From NCBI GenBank assembly GCA_026003215.1, contig BPGV01000001.1, forward strand, positions 1,889,729 through 1,953,728: DNA of 64,000 nt, written 5' to 3'. The stretch comes from Bacteroidia bacterium. Lineage in GTDB: Bacteria; Bacteroidota; Bacteroidia; SpSt-205. Both the position numbers and the translations under genes were made by a program. Below the pieces are notes generated by a model. The model did not search any database. It had not been told where the DNA came from and saw only the letters and a list, made by a program, of their open reading frames with translations. Shown piece by piece: positions 51,030 through 60,412 of this stretch; positions within the stretch are counted from its first letter, which is position 1; every line of letters begins with the position of its first letter.

Positions 51030-52965
51030 GCCTACTACACCTACTGGATGGCGGGGGATCCTCCTGGCTTTGGGGATTGTATTTGGAGATATTGGGACGT
51101 CGCCGTTGTATGCCTTAGATGCGCTGGTCCGGGGCAAGCCCATTAATGAATCCCTGGTGCTTGGGGGGCTTTCGCTCATCTTTTGGGCGCTGACGCTGAT
51201 TGTATCGGTGAAGTACATTTTTCTGGTTATGCGGGCAGATAACGATGGGGAAGGGGGGATTTTTGCGATGTATTCGCTTTTGCGGCGGTTTTTCCCGTGG
51301 ATTACGCCGCTGGTGATTATAGGTGCGGCGATGTCATTTGCTGATTCGATTTTTACGCCGGCGATATCGGTTTCCTCTGCGATAGAAGGGATTCAACTGC
51401 ATGTGCCTACTTTACGGACGGTGCCGATTGTGGTGGGGATTCTTGTGGGGTTATTTTTTATTCAACAGTTTGGCACGGAGTGGGTAGGTCGGCTTTTTGG
51501 GCCGCTTATGTTTCTCTGGTTTAGCTTTATAGGGGGGATAGGGGCTTGGCGTCTCATAGAAGCGCCGTCCGTTTTGGCTGCTCTTAATCCGCGATACGCC
51601 TGGGATTTTCTCATGGATAATCCGGAGGGATTTTTGGTCTTAGGGGCGGTATTTTTAGCGGTGACGGGGGTAGAAGCGCTATATGCCGACATGGGGCATG
51701 TAGGACGGGGTTCCATTCGGCTCTCTTGGTTGTTTGTGAAGGTAGCTTTGATACTCTGTTATTTTGGGCAGGGGGCGTGGATGCTCACCTACCGAAAAGG
51801 GCAGGTCTTAGGCGAGGTAGAAAAGCCGTTTTTTGCGATGCTCCCGTCCGGCTGGCTTTTTATTGGGGTGGGCATTGCTACGATAGCTACCGTGATCGCC
51901 AGTCAAGCCCTGATTACCGGCGCCTATACCATCTTCAGTGAAGCCAATCGGCTGGGCTTCTGGCCCCGGCTGCGGGTGCTTTATCCGGCCACGACCCGCT
52001 CGCAGATGTATGTGCCTTTCATCAACTGGCTTTTGCTGGGATTGGTGCTCCTGATTGTAATTATCATGCAGCGTTCCAGCGCCATGGAAGCTGCTTATGG
52101 CCTTTCTATCAATGTTACTCTCCTGATTACCACTACGCTACTCATCCTCTTTTATGGGAAGCGCCCCCAAGGTATCGGGTGGGTAGCCCTCCTCTTGCCG
52201 CTGGTGTATTATCCTATTGAGCTGGCTTTTCTTTTGGCCAATCTGCATAAAGTCCCTGAGGGGGGCTGGATAGCCTTAGCCTTAGGGGGAGGGGTAGCGG
52301 TGGTTATGAGCTTGTGGGTGTGGGGGGAGCGGGTGAAAAAGCGCTTTAGCGACCAGATAGACTTTGCGCCCTATGTAGAACGCCTTTTAGCGCTTTCCGA
52401 AGAAGAAAAACTCCCGTACTTCGCTACACACTTAGTAAGTCTCTCCACTACAGAGGACCCAGCTAAAATAGAACATCGGCTTATCTATGCTATCCTCAAT
52501 CGCCGGCCTAAGAAAGCCCGTACCTATTGGTTTATTCATGTGGCGGTGAGTGATCAACCCTACGAAGCCACTTACCGGACCCATACCTATGTCCCCGGGC
52601 GCGTGTATCGGGTGGATTTCTATTTAGGCTTTAAGCTGCAGCCGAGGGTGAGCTTACTCTTGCGTCAGGTGGTAGAGTCGTTGGCTGCTCGGGGTGAGAT
52701 AGATCTGCTTAGTCCGTATGAGTCGCTGCGTAAGTATGGACAAGCGGGTGACTTTCGGTTTTTGGTGGTACGACGGGTGATTAACTTTGATGCGCGTTTT
52801 TCGCCGCGTGAACGCTTGGCTTTGCAGGTGTATCAGTTTTTAGACAAGCTTTCCCTATCTGTAGAAAGTGCTTATGGCTTAGAAGTAGCGGCACTTACGC
52901 AGGAGCAAGTGCCCCTTACTACGCCCCAGATACCGCCTGAGCTTCGGGTACGGCCCCGAGGCTAA
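51022..52965 (+). CDS. kup: KUP-family potassium transporter
   Basis: 647 residues, about 12 membrane helices. The N-terminal signature GIVFGDIGTSPLYALDALV and FVMRADNDGEGGIFAMYSL (read as VMRADNDGEGG), ISVSSAIEGIQL, and TGVEALYADMGH are typical of Kup/HAK, a K+:H+ symporter. A cytoplasmic C-terminal domain follows the last helix (about 450-647). With the KhtTU-like pair elsewhere it would balance K+ uptake and efflux. Its start overlaps the helicase gene. Confidence 0.92.
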   Translation: MHKPTTPTGWRGILLALGIVFGDIGTSPLYALDALVRGKPINESLVLGGLSLIFWALTLIVSVKYIFLVMRADNDGEGGIFAMYSLLRRFFPWITPLVIIGAAMSFADSIFTPAISVSSAIEGIQLHVPTLRTVPIVVGILVGLFFIQQFGTEWVGRLFGPLMFLWFSFIGGIGAWRLIEAPSVLAALNPRYAWDFLMDNPEGFLVLGAVFLAVTGVEALYADMGHVGRGSIRLSWLFVKVALILCYFGQGAWMLTYRKGQVLGEVEKPFFAMLPSGWLFIGVGIATIATVIASQALITGAYTIFSEANRLGFWPRLRVLYPATTRSQMYVPFINWLLLGLVLLIVIIMQRSSAMEAAYGLSINVTLLITTTLLILFYGKRPQGIGWVALLLPLVYYPIELAFLLANLHKVPEGGWIALALGGGVAVVMSLWVWGERVKKRFSDQIDFAPYVERLLALSEEEKLPYFATHLVSLSTTEDPAKIEHRLIYAILNRRPKKARTYWFIHVAVSDQPYEATYRTHTYVPGRVYRVDFYLGFKLQPRVSLLLRQVVESLAARGEIDLLSPYESLRKYGQAGDFRFLVVRRVINFDARFSPRERLALQVYQFLDKLSLSVESAYGLEVAALTQEQVPLTTPQIPPELRVRPRG

Positions 52966-52973
52966 GCCTTGCG

Positions 52974-52981
52974 TATTTTTG
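52974..52981 (+). promoter_or_regulatory. -7 box TATTTTTG of the PorE-like gene
   Basis: Exact consensus, 5 bases before the ATG at 52987. Confidence 0.72.
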
Positions 52982-52986
52982 TCTAA

Positions 52987-55185
52987 ATGCGCTTTTTGCG
53001 GTGCTTTTCGCTATGCGTAGGTATAGTTCTTTGGGATATAGGCTATGCGCAGCCCCGTTTGCGCCTGCTTGCGGGCACCTATTTGCGTCCTACTGAAGGA
53101 GAGGTGGTCACCCCTCCGCCTGTATCCTTCCCCAACCTTGGGGCGTTAAAGCCCTATCGTAATTCCCGCTTAGACAAGGCCCTCGCCCGCGCAGAAGCCC
53201 AAGAAGACCTCCGCGTGGTGGATAGCCTCCTCCGCCAGTATGTGACCCAGTATTCGGTGTATAACTTTCGGGATACGGTTTCCTTAGAGCGGCTTTTGCG
53301 GTGGGCCCAAGTGCGAGAGCTATTGGGCGATACCCTCCTTAGCGCTTACTTGTACGGGTTAGTGATACGCAACATGCACCACGCCCCGTCGGAAGTACGG
53401 TTAGCCTACCAACGATTGCGAGAGCGCTGGAGAAGTGAATGGGTTCCCCTGGACTACTATCGTAAGATAGTACGGCTCCGCCAGAAAATAGACACCCTTG
53501 CGCCGCCGCGTGGCGTGCTGCTCAGCTTGGGTCCTCATATCAACTCCCCTTATCCGGATTATGCGCCGTACATGCACCCCTCTGGACAAGTGCTGCTTTT
53601 TACTTCTCGTCGGGAGCAAATGCTTACGGCGCTGGACCCAGACCAGCTTAGGAATGAAGACCTCTATTACAGCCAGCGTGACTTTGTTCGAGGGGGGTTT
53701 AAGCCCGCAGAAAAGTTCCGCGATGTTATCAATAGCCCGTACAACGAGGGTTCGGCCTGCCTCAACTCCGATGGGACGGTGCTCATCCTGGCGCGCTGTG
53801 ATGCCCCAGATGGGTACGGTTCCTGCGATTTGTACCTATCCCGCTATGAAAATGGCCGATGGCAAGAGCCGAAAAACTTGGGGCCTACTCTCAACTCGCC
53901 GTACTGGGACTCGCACCCTTTTTTGGTAGGAGATACGTTGTTATTTTTTGCCTCTAATCGTCCGCAGGGTTTGGGCCAAAGTGATATTTATGTCAGCCGC
54001 TTAGGTCCTGATGGGGAGTGGCTTCCACCGGAAAACCTCGGCCCCCTTATCAATACCTTAGGGGATGAAGTGACCCCTTACTTCTACGAACCGTACCAGA
54101 CCTTGTATTTTAGTTCTACGGGGCAGCCTTTTGGCTATGGAGGCTATGACATTTATAAGAGCCGTTGGCTTAATAGCTTTTGGGAAGAGCCGCGCAACTT
54201 AGGTCCCTTGGTCAATACCGATGGCGATGAGTACTACTTTACCATAGATGGCCGAGGGAGTAAGATTTACTACGCCCGGGCTACCCGAAAAGACCCCCGA
54301 AACTTTGACCTGTACTCTTTTGAGCTGCCCATGGAGGCCCGCCCTGATGCTATTACCAGGCTGGCTGGTTACCTCATTGACTCGGTGAGTGGCCGACCTT
54401 TGGTAAGCATCGTAATAGCCATAGACCTTACCGAAGGCACTGAGATTACGCCCGTATTTTCTAATAAGTATGGCTACTTTGAGTTCCAGCTCGTGCAAAA
54501 TCGGCAATATCAGCTCATGCTGTTGGATACCCACCTTATACGGATTCCGGATACGGTGGCGCTCTTAGATGACCAGACTTATTCTCTTTTCCTTACGACA
54601 GCGGAGCTACAACGGCCCTACGTACTGGAAAATATTGAGTTTCCTACCAATAGCGCTGAAATCACCCCCGAAGCCTATCCACGGCTGGATTATATCGCTG
54701 GTTTTTTAGCGAAATATCCTTTTGTACGACTGAGGATAGAAGGGCATACAGATGCTGTCGGTGACCCTGAATACAATCGCAAGCTCTCGCAGCAAAGGGC
54801 CGAAAATATTCGGAAGTATCTTTTGCAGGTAACGGGGCTGCCGCCCGACCAAATACAAGCGCGTGGCTACGGGCCCGACAGACCCCTTTTCCCCAACACC
54901 ACAGAGGAAAATCGGGCACGCAATAGGCGCGTGGAGTTTATCTTAGAAGTTCCCCCCGAAAAGCTCATGCTTATGCGCTTAGACTATCTTTTTGGGGAGG
55001 ATTGGGACTTACCTCCTGCTGGGGAGACCGACGAGGAGCCCGAAGAAATCCCGTTGGATCCGGAATTTCAGCTGCCGGAGATAGAGCTTCCGGATTCGGG
55101 GGAGGATTTTGAGGAACCCATAAGCCGGGATTTTGACCCACCCCTGATAGAGGAGGAAGAAGGCCTATCCAAAGACGAGGACTAA
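52987..55185 (+). CDS. PorE-like OmpA-family protein of the T9SS
   Basis: 732 residues. A signal peptide ends in GYAQ (about 22). A helical region (about 45-160) is followed by a PD40/WD40-like propeller (about 180-455: repeated LGP-x-(I/L)N(S/T), ASNRPQGLGQSDIYVS), a carboxypeptidase-regulatory-like domain (LAGYLIDSVSGRPLVS), an OmpA C-like domain (about 548-660: IEGHTDAVGDPEYNRKLSQQRA in parts, NRARNRRVEF), and an acidic Glu/Asp/Pro tail. This order (helical/TPR, propeller, CRD, OmpA) is that of PorE, which anchors the T9SS to peptidoglycan. Other OmpA-PD40 proteins share it in part. Confidence 0.83.
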   Translation: MRFLRCFSLCVGIVLWDIGYAQPRLRLLAGTYLRPTEGEVVTPPPVSFPNLGALKPYRNSRLDKALARAEAQEDLRVVDSLLRQYVTQYSVYNFRDTVSLERLLRWAQVRELLGDTLLSAYLYGLVIRNMHHAPSEVRLAYQRLRERWRSEWVPLDYYRKIVRLRQKIDTLAPPRGVLLSLGPHINSPYPDYAPYMHPSGQVLLFTSRREQMLTALDPDQLRNEDLYYSQRDFVRGGFKPAEKFRDVINSPYNEGSACLNSDGTVLILARCDAPDGYGSCDLYLSRYENGRWQEPKNLGPTLNSPYWDSHPFLVGDTLLFFASNRPQGLGQSDIYVSRLGPDGEWLPPENLGPLINTLGDEVTPYFYEPYQTLYFSSTGQPFGYGGYDIYKSRWLNSFWEEPRNLGPLVNTDGDEYYFTIDGRGSKIYYARATRKDPRNFDLYSFELPMEARPDAITRLAGYLIDSVSGRPLVSIVIAIDLTEGTEITPVFSNKYGYFEFQLVQNRQYQLMLLDTHLIRIPDTVALLDDQTYSLFLTTAELQRPYVLENIEFPTNSAEITPEAYPRLDYIAGFLAKYPFVRLRIEGHTDAVGDPEYNRKLSQQRAENIRKYLLQVTGLPPDQIQARGYGPDRPLFPNTTEENRARNRRVEFILEVPPEKLMLMRLDYLFGEDWDLPPAGETDEEPEEIPLDPEFQLPEIELPDSGEDFEEPISRDFDPPLIEEEEGLSKDED

Positions 55186-55190
55186 GCCGA

Positions 55191-56654
55191 TTAGGCGGAG
55201 ACGGTATAAGTGCGTTGGGTAGCTGTCAGCTGGCCAATCGTCTGGGCTAAGCGGGTCATCAGCCCCTCTATCTGGGGTAGGGCTTCTTCTTCGGGTAAGG
55301 CAAGGGTGTTTTCTATATCGGGGAGGAGGGACGGGTCTACGGCCGAGAGATCCCAAAGGGTCGGGAGGGTAGCATGCAGGTGGAAGCGTTTGAGGACTTC
55401 CCAGCCGTCTAAGAGGTGGCGATGGCGGGTTCCCTCCCAGATGTCGGTAATCAACAGCTCTCGTAGGAAGCGCTCTGCGGGAAACTCCGCCAAGATGCCT
55501 AAGCCGCCCCATATCTCGATGCCCCAGTGGGCGGCGTCCAGGGCTACTTTAGCGGTCCAGAACTTAGCTAAGTGGGAGAGGAGTCGGAAAAGGGCATAGC
55601 GTTCGGAGTAGGGGGGCCTTTCCAGCCATACGGTTTCCAGCCACTGCTCGGTTAGCCAGGCTAAAGCACCAGCCCATCGCAGCCGTTCGTATTGGCGACT
55701 AAGCTCGTGCCGGAAAAGGGGCTGCTCCGCCAAAAAACGTCCAAAGAGCCGCCGTTGCTGGGCAAACTTATACGCTTGGGCTAAGGCATGCAGGCCATGG
55801 GCCACGACGCCTATGGCGTTTGCTACCCGGGAGAAGTTGAGCACCTCCATAATGTAGTAGATGCCTTGGTGGGCTTCGCCGACGAGGTAGGCTTCACTGT
55901 GGCGCAGTTCTACCTCGCCGGTGGGGACGCTGCGGGTGCCAATCTTGTCTTTGAGGCGCCGAATGTAATAGTTTCGCCCAGGGGACAAGAGCCGTTCGCG
56001 AGGCACCACAAAAAGCGCTACGCCTTTGAGTCCCGGGGGGGCGCCCTCTGGCCGAGCGGCTACCACCGCTACTTCTGCGCCTACATTGCTGGCAAAGTAC
56101 TTGTCCCCTTCTAAAAACCATAGCTCGCCTTCGCCTCGGTAGGCGACCGTCTGGACGTGCGTACCTAAGTCGGAGCCGCCTCCAATCTCGGTCATCCAAG
56201 TGGCCCCTTGCCCAAAAGGCGGCTCCGTGCGTTCTAAAAGCCCTAAAAACTCCTCTCGCCGCTGCCCCTGGAAATACTTATACAACGGCACCCATGTAGA
56301 AAGCGTCACCGTATAAGGGCAATACAAGCCCGGATCATAATAAGCCGTAATGAACCCCAAGAGGTAGCTTAGCCGCAGGTCATGCCGTTGGGCTACTTCG
56401 GCGATGATGCCTGCGCTGTAGCCGGCATTGAGGAGGTAGGTGTAGCTGGGCGGGTACCCAATTTCGTCTATGCGTTCTCCCGCGGCGCTAAACTGCTTGA
56501 GGTGGGGGGTGCCCAAGCGGTCAATCGCCAAGGAGATAGGGAAGCCTTCGGTTTCCCACCAGGCTTGATAGGCCAGTAGCCGTTCAGACGGTAAGAAGCC
56601 TAACTCTTCTGAGAGAAACGCCACTGGCCCCCCTAAAAGTATATCTTCCCGCAT
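55191..56654 (-). CDS. Acyl-CoA dehydrogenase family protein (AidB-like)
   Basis: 487 residues. The FAD-binding motif GATWMTEIGGGSDLG, a substrate/FAD domain (GDKYFASNVGAEVAVVAARPEG in parts), KDKIGTRSVPTGEVEL, and a helical C-terminal domain with WGIEIWGGLGILAEFP and ITDIWEGTRH are seen. This matches the AidB/acyl-CoA dehydrogenase superfamily; AidB-like proteins also bind DNA, others oxidise acyl-CoA. The substrate is unknown. Its stop is 5 bases from the convergent PorE-like stop. Confidence 0.85.
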   Translation of the reverse strand: MREDILLGGPVAFLSEELGFLPSERLLAYQAWWETEGFPISLAIDRLGTPHLKQFSAAGERIDEIGYPPSYTYLLNAGYSAGIIAEVAQRHDLRLSYLLGFITAYYDPGLYCPYTVTLSTWVPLYKYFQGQRREEFLGLLERTEPPFGQGATWMTEIGGGSDLGTHVQTVAYRGEGELWFLEGDKYFASNVGAEVAVVAARPEGAPPGLKGVALFVVPRERLLSPGRNYYIRRLKDKIGTRSVPTGEVELRHSEAYLVGEAHQGIYYIMEVLNFSRVANAIGVVAHGLHALAQAYKFAQQRRLFGRFLAEQPLFRHELSRQYERLRWAGALAWLTEQWLETVWLERPPYSERYALFRLLSHLAKFWTAKVALDAAHWGIEIWGGLGILAEFPAERFLRELLITDIWEGTRHRHLLDGWEVLKRFHLHATLPTLWDLSAVDPSLLPDIENTLALPEEEALPQIEGLMTRLAQTIGQLTATQRTYTVSA

Positions 56655-56658
56655 GGGC

Positions 56659-56666
56659 GAAAGATA
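56659..56666 (-). promoter_or_regulatory. -7 box TATCTTTC of the acyl-CoA dehydrogenase gene
   Basis: Seven of eight positions; 4 bases before the ATG at 56654. Confidence 0.5.
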
Positions 56667-56700
56667 CGCAAAAACGGTCGGTGGTGTAGGAGAGGCGTTG

Positions 56701-56708
56701 TATCTTCG
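56701..56708 (+). promoter_or_regulatory. -7 box TATCTTCG of the AlbA_2 gene
   Basis: Seven of eight positions; 2 bases before the ATG at 56711 and 5 before the ATG at 56714. Confidence 0.5.
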
Positions 56709-56710
56709 CT

Positions 56711-57382
56711 ATGATGGCGGGGTGGGAGTCGTCCCCCCTTTTGGCGCGTATTGCGGCGGGTGAGGGGCTGCATTTAGATTTCAAACAGCGGATTGAAAGT
56801 GCGCGCAAGATTGCCCGTACGCTTTCCGCTTTTGCTAACACCGAAGGCGGTCATTTGTTGATTGGCGTCAAGGATAATGGCCGTATCTGTGGGGCAGACC
56901 CTGAGCAGGAGTATTACATGATAGAGCTGGCGGCTGAGCGCTACACGCGCCCTAAGGTGGCTTTCTCCGCAGAGGTGCTGGTGTGGGAAGATAAAGCCGT
57001 CTTAGATGTGCATGTGCCCGCGCAGCCAGAAGGACGCCCTTTCTTGGTAGAGGAAGAGGACGGTGTCCTCCGAGCGTATGTGCGCGTAGGGGATAAGAGC
57101 CGATTGGCCGGCGGCCTCTTGGAGGCCTTATGGCGAGCGGAAAAACAGCCCCAACACATCCTGTACCGACGCGCCGAAGCCCACCTCTTTGCGTACCTCA
57201 AGGAACACCCCTTCATTGATGAAGCGACCTACCGTAAGCTCCTCCCGCCCCGAGAAGCCTGGAAAGCCCGCAAAATCCTCATCAAATACACGCTTATCGG
57301 GGTTTTGCGCATAGAGATCCTACCGGAGAGCGAGCGGTTTTTCCTCCAGTCCGAGATACCGGCAGTGTATAGGCGCCCATAA
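56711..57382 (+). CDS. Schlafen AlbA_2-type protein
   Basis: 223 residues. The AlbA_2 domain is clear in the first half (LHLDFKQRI, ARTLSAFANTEGGHLLIGVKDNG, GADPEQE, RPFLVEEEDGVLRAYVRVGDKS in parts); the C-terminal part looks like a winged-helix fragment. AlbA_2 domains bind nucleic acid and are found in regulators and some defence proteins. There is no adjacent effector. Two ATGs in a row (56711, 56714) make the start uncertain by one codon. Confidence 0.82.
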   Translation: MMAGWESSPLLARIAAGEGLHLDFKQRIESARKIARTLSAFANTEGGHLLIGVKDNGRICGADPEQEYYMIELAAERYTRPKVAFSAEVLVWEDKAVLDVHVPAQPEGRPFLVEEEDGVLRAYVRVGDKSRLAGGLLEALWRAEKQPQHILYRRAEAHLFAYLKEHPFIDEATYRKLLPPREAWKARKILIKYTLIGVLRIEILPESERFFLQSEIPAVYRRP

Positions 57383-57394
57383 GCCCCATCCCCT

Positions 57395-57402
57395 TATCTT
57401 TG
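57395..57402 (+). promoter_or_regulatory. -7 box TATCTTTG of the thiolase gene
   Basis: Exact consensus, 4 bases before the ATG at 57407. Confidence 0.74.
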
Positions 57403-57406
57403 CGCT

Positions 57407-58585
57407 ATGCAAGAAGCGTACATCGTGGCGGGCTTTCGCACGGCTGTGGGCAAAGCCCCCCGAGGCAAACTTCGTACTGTACGGCCCGACGATATGGCTG
57501 TGGCTGTGATTGAAAAAATCAAAGAAACCTTGCCGCAAATAGACTTTTCTCAGGAGATTGACGATCTTATTTGTGGAAATGCCATTCCTGAAGCCGAACA
57601 AGGCTTGAACATGGCGCGATATATAGCACTGCGAGCCTTGGGAAAGGAAGTGCCGGCCACCACTATCAACCGCTACTGCGCCTCAGGGCTGGAAGCTATC
57701 GCCATGGCGGTCTCTAAGATTCGTACTGGCCATGCCGATGCTATCCTGGCGGGCGGTACTGAGACCATGTCCTTGGTGCCCATGGGCGGCTATAAAATCG
57801 TGCCTAACTATGAATATGCCCTGCATGCCCCGCAGTGGTATTACGGCATGGGCATGACCGCCGAAGAGGTGGCTAAAAAATACGGCATCACCCGCGAGGA
57901 GGCGGATGCTTTTGCGTTGCGTTCGCACCAAAACGCCTTAGCCGCTATTGCTGCGGGCAAGTTCAAAGAAGAGATCGTGCCGCTCAAGGTGCTGGATGTG
58001 AGCGTGGTAAATGGAAAAAGGCAGCAGCGGGAATATATACACGATACCGACGAGGGCCCCCGAGCTGACACGAGCATGGAAGCGCTGGCTAAGCTCAAGC
58101 CGGTCTTTGCTGCAAATGGCCAAGTTACGGCCGGAAACTCCTCGCAGACCTCGGATGGCGCTGCCTTTGTGCTGGTGGTGAGCGAGCCCTTCCTCAAGCG
58201 GCATAACCTCACGCCTATTGCGGTGTTGCGGGGCTATGCGGTGGCTGGCGTAGAACCGGAGATTATGGGGATTGGCCCGGTCAAAGCTATCCCTAAGGCC
58301 CTCCAGCGAGCAGGCCTTTCCCTCGCCGATATAGACCTTATCGAGCTGAATGAGGCTTTTGCGGCGCAGTCCCTCGCTGTGATCAAAGTGGCGGAGCTCC
58401 CCATGGACAAGCTCAATGTAAATGGCGGGGCGATTGCCTTAGGGCATCCGTTAGGGTGTAGTGGGGCCAAGCTTACGGTGCAGATTCTAAATGAACTGCG
58501 CCGCCGCGGCGGGAAGTATGGCCTCGTCACCGCTTGTGTGGGGGGCGGACAGGGCATCGCAGGCATATTTGAGCGGCTCAACTGA
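57407..58585 (+). CDS. Acetyl-CoA C-acyltransferase (thiolase)
   Basis: 392 residues. Thiolase motifs: nucleophile Cys in [15 protein letters not shown] (about residue 89), [15 protein letters not shown] and the second Cys in [10 protein letters not shown]. It either condenses two acetyl-CoA or cleaves 3-ketoacyl-CoA. The acyl-CoA dehydrogenase gene is close by on the other strand, consistent with fatty-acid breakdown. The acylphosphatase start overlaps its stop by one base (TGATG). Confidence 0.94.
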   Translation: MQEAYIVAGFRTAVGKAPRGKLRTVRPDDMAVAVIEKIKETLPQIDFSQEIDDLICGNAIPEAEQGLNMARYIALRALGKEVPATTINRYCASGLEAIAMAVSKIRTGHADAILAGGTETMSLVPMGGYKIVPNYEYALHAPQWYYGMGMTAEEVAKKYGITREEADAFALRSHQNALAAIAAGKFKEEIVPLKVLDVSVVNGKRQQREYIHDTDEGPRADTSMEALAKLKPVFAANGQVTAGNSSQTSDGAAFVLVVSEPFLKRHNLTPIAVLRGYAVAGVEPEIMGIGPVKAIPKALQRAGLSLADIDLIELNEAFAAQSLAVIKVAELPMDKLNVNGGAIALGHPLGCSGAKLTVQILNELRRRGGKYGLVTACVGGGQGIAGIFERLN

Positions 58586-58863
58586 TGGAGCTGGCGCGCT
58601 GGCGCGTCCAAGTCTTCGGCAAAGTACAAGGTGTATTCTTCCGGAAGTATGCCCAGATGACGGCCCAGTCCTTAGGGCTGGTGGGGTTTGTGCGCAATCA
58701 GCCCGACGGCTCCGTCTTGGCTGAGGTCCAAGGCCCGCCGGAGAAGCTGGAGCTTTTTGTGCAGTGGACGCATCGGGGTTCCCCCGCCGCACGAGTGGAA
58801 AAGGTAGAAGTGGAAAAAAATCTCCCTCTGGGCAGTGAAAAGGAGTTTTTAGTAACCGGCTGA
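58585..58863 (+). CDS. acyP: Acylphosphatase
   Basis: 92 residues. The active-site Arg R20 (GVFFRKYAQ) and Asn N38 ([11 protein letters not shown]) are both present, with the alpha/beta sandwich pattern of acylphosphatase. It hydrolyses carboxyl-phosphate bonds such as acetyl phosphate. Translationally coupled to the thiolase gene. The end faces comEC with a 17-base gap. Confidence 0.93.
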   Translation: MELARWRVQVFGKVQGVFFRKYAQMTAQSLGLVGFVRNQPDGSVLAEVQGPPEKLELFVQWTHRGSPAARVEKVEVEKNLPLGSEKEFLVTG

Positions 58864-58880
58864 GGCTTTCCGCAATATTT

Positions 58881-60398
58881 CTACACCAGCCACGGGGTTT
58901 CTTGGGCTTTTTTGTAGCGGTGGTGAAGGTAGGCACCCATCCCCAAAGCCGCAAGCGTAAGCGGCACACCCGCCCATGGTGAAAGAGGCGGTAGGCTTAG
59001 CGAGGCCCCCGGCAATAGCGAGAGGCCCTTCACACTGGTTATAAGGGCATACGCCAGTCCATACACTGCCCAACCTATCCCTTCGCGCAGGACAGGTACC
59101 CATAGGAGCGCTACCCACCCCACCGCCGCAAAAGTAAGCGCCGTAGAGAGCGGCACCGCGACGAGGTTAGCCAAGAGAAAATACGCTGGGAACTTCCCAA
59201 AGTAGCTCCAGCTGAGGAAGAGCGTCCCTATTTGTGCCGCTAAGGAGATGGCGATGAGGTCTTTGAGGTAGGCTACCCAGGCCTTTTCTTTTTTCCTGCG
59301 GGGCTGATGGCCTGAAAGAAGCGCCCGAAATAGCCCGAAGTACGCCATAATCCCGCCGACGGCCGCATACGAGAGCAAAAAGCCTAAGTTAAAAAGCACC
59401 TGAGGATCGACCGAGAGCTGTACGAAGGCCGCAAATCCCAAGGCATTTAGGGGGAAGTAAGGCTTGTGGAACATACGGGCCAGGATAGCGACACTGCCCA
59501 TCAGTACGGCGCGCATGGCCGAGGGCGCCGCCCCCGTCAAAAACCCATAAAACACAATCAGCCCAATCAGGACACTTTGGCTTATCGGGTGGAAGCTCCA
59601 CCGGGGGGGCAGCTGCCGAAGGAGAAAAAGCCACAGCATCAGGACTAAGCTCACATGCATGCCCGAGACGGCCAGGATATGCGCTGTACCCGACAGCTGG
59701 AAGGCCGCCCGCGTCTCCGGGTCCAATCCTCGCGTGTATCCCAAGAGGAGAGCTTCTATAAGAGCTAAGGGGCTGCCCTCCCCCGGGAAGTGGGCCTCTA
59801 TCGCCTGAATAAGCCTCTGACGCAACCGCTTTATGTATCCTGCCCCATAGCCCCATGCTATCCCTGCTGACGCCACCGAGTCCGCAAAGGCCGAGACCGT
59901 TATCCCTTGCCGCTGCCAGTAAGAAGCATTATACCGCACGCTATCCAAGCGCACTATGGCCCTAATCCGTGTGCCTATCGGCAAAGTAGCTACGGTGGAG
60001 TCCCGTACGTACAAGAGGAGCGTTCCTGTGACGGGGAAGGCTTGCTGATAGAAAAAGGCGTAGGCGCTTTCGGCTTCTACCACGAGGCGGTAGGTCTTCC
60101 GGCTGCGGAAGGGCGCCTCCGTCGTGTATCCTGTCAGCCGAACCAAATGCCCGCGCAGGTGCTTGATAGGGGACCCCGGCTCCAAAGAAGCGGTATAGCT
60201 GCGCAAATACCCCAAGCTTCCCATGAGGGGCAAGGTCCATGCCAGCCGAGCATACCCTATCCGCTTGTCTATCCACCACGCTATGGGGACTAAGGCTACC
60301 AGTCCCGCTACTCCGCCTATTCCCAAGGTGGCTTCCAGCCAAATCCCTACCGCCAAGCCAGCGGCTGCCCACAGAAGGGGATAGCGCCACGGAGCCAC
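58881..60398 (-). CDS. comEC: ComEC/Rec2-family membrane protein
   Basis: 505 residues with many membrane helices. The ComEC competence core is visible: LIEALLLGYTRGLD, SGTAHILAVSGMHVSLVLML, FLTGAAPSAMRAVLM, NLGFLLSYAAVGGIM, and QIGTLFLSWSYFGKFPAYFLLANLVAVPL (in parts). ComEC forms the channel for DNA uptake. The metallo-beta-lactamase domain that many family members carry at the C-terminus is absent; the protein ends after the last helix. The GTG start lies 14 bases after glmS, so it is read from the glmS promoter. Confidence 0.83.
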   Translation of the reverse strand: MAPWRYPLLWAAAGLAVGIWLEATLGIGGVAGLVALVPIAWWIDKRIGYARLAWTLPLMGSLGYLRSYTASLEPGSPIKHLRGHLVRLTGYTTEAPFRSRKTYRLVVEAESAYAFFYQQAFPVTGTLLLYVRDSTVATLPIGTRIRAIVRLDSVRYNASYWQRQGITVSAFADSVASAGIAWGYGAGYIKRLRQRLIQAIEAHFPGEGSPLALIEALLLGYTRGLDPETRAAFQLSGTAHILAVSGMHVSLVLMLWLFLLRQLPPRWSFHPISQSVLIGLIVFYGFLTGAAPSAMRAVLMGSVAILARMFHKPYFPLNALGFAAFVQLSVDPQVLFNLGFLLSYAAVGGIMAYFGLFRALLSGHQPRRKKEKAWVAYLKDLIAISLAAQIGTLFLSWSYFGKFPAYFLLANLVAVPLSTALTFAAVGWVALLWVPVLREGIGWAVYGLAYALITSVKGLSLLPGASLSLPPLSPWAGVPLTLAALGMGAYLHHRYKKAQETPWLV

Positions 60399-60412
60399 TG
60401 GCAGGAAAAAGG

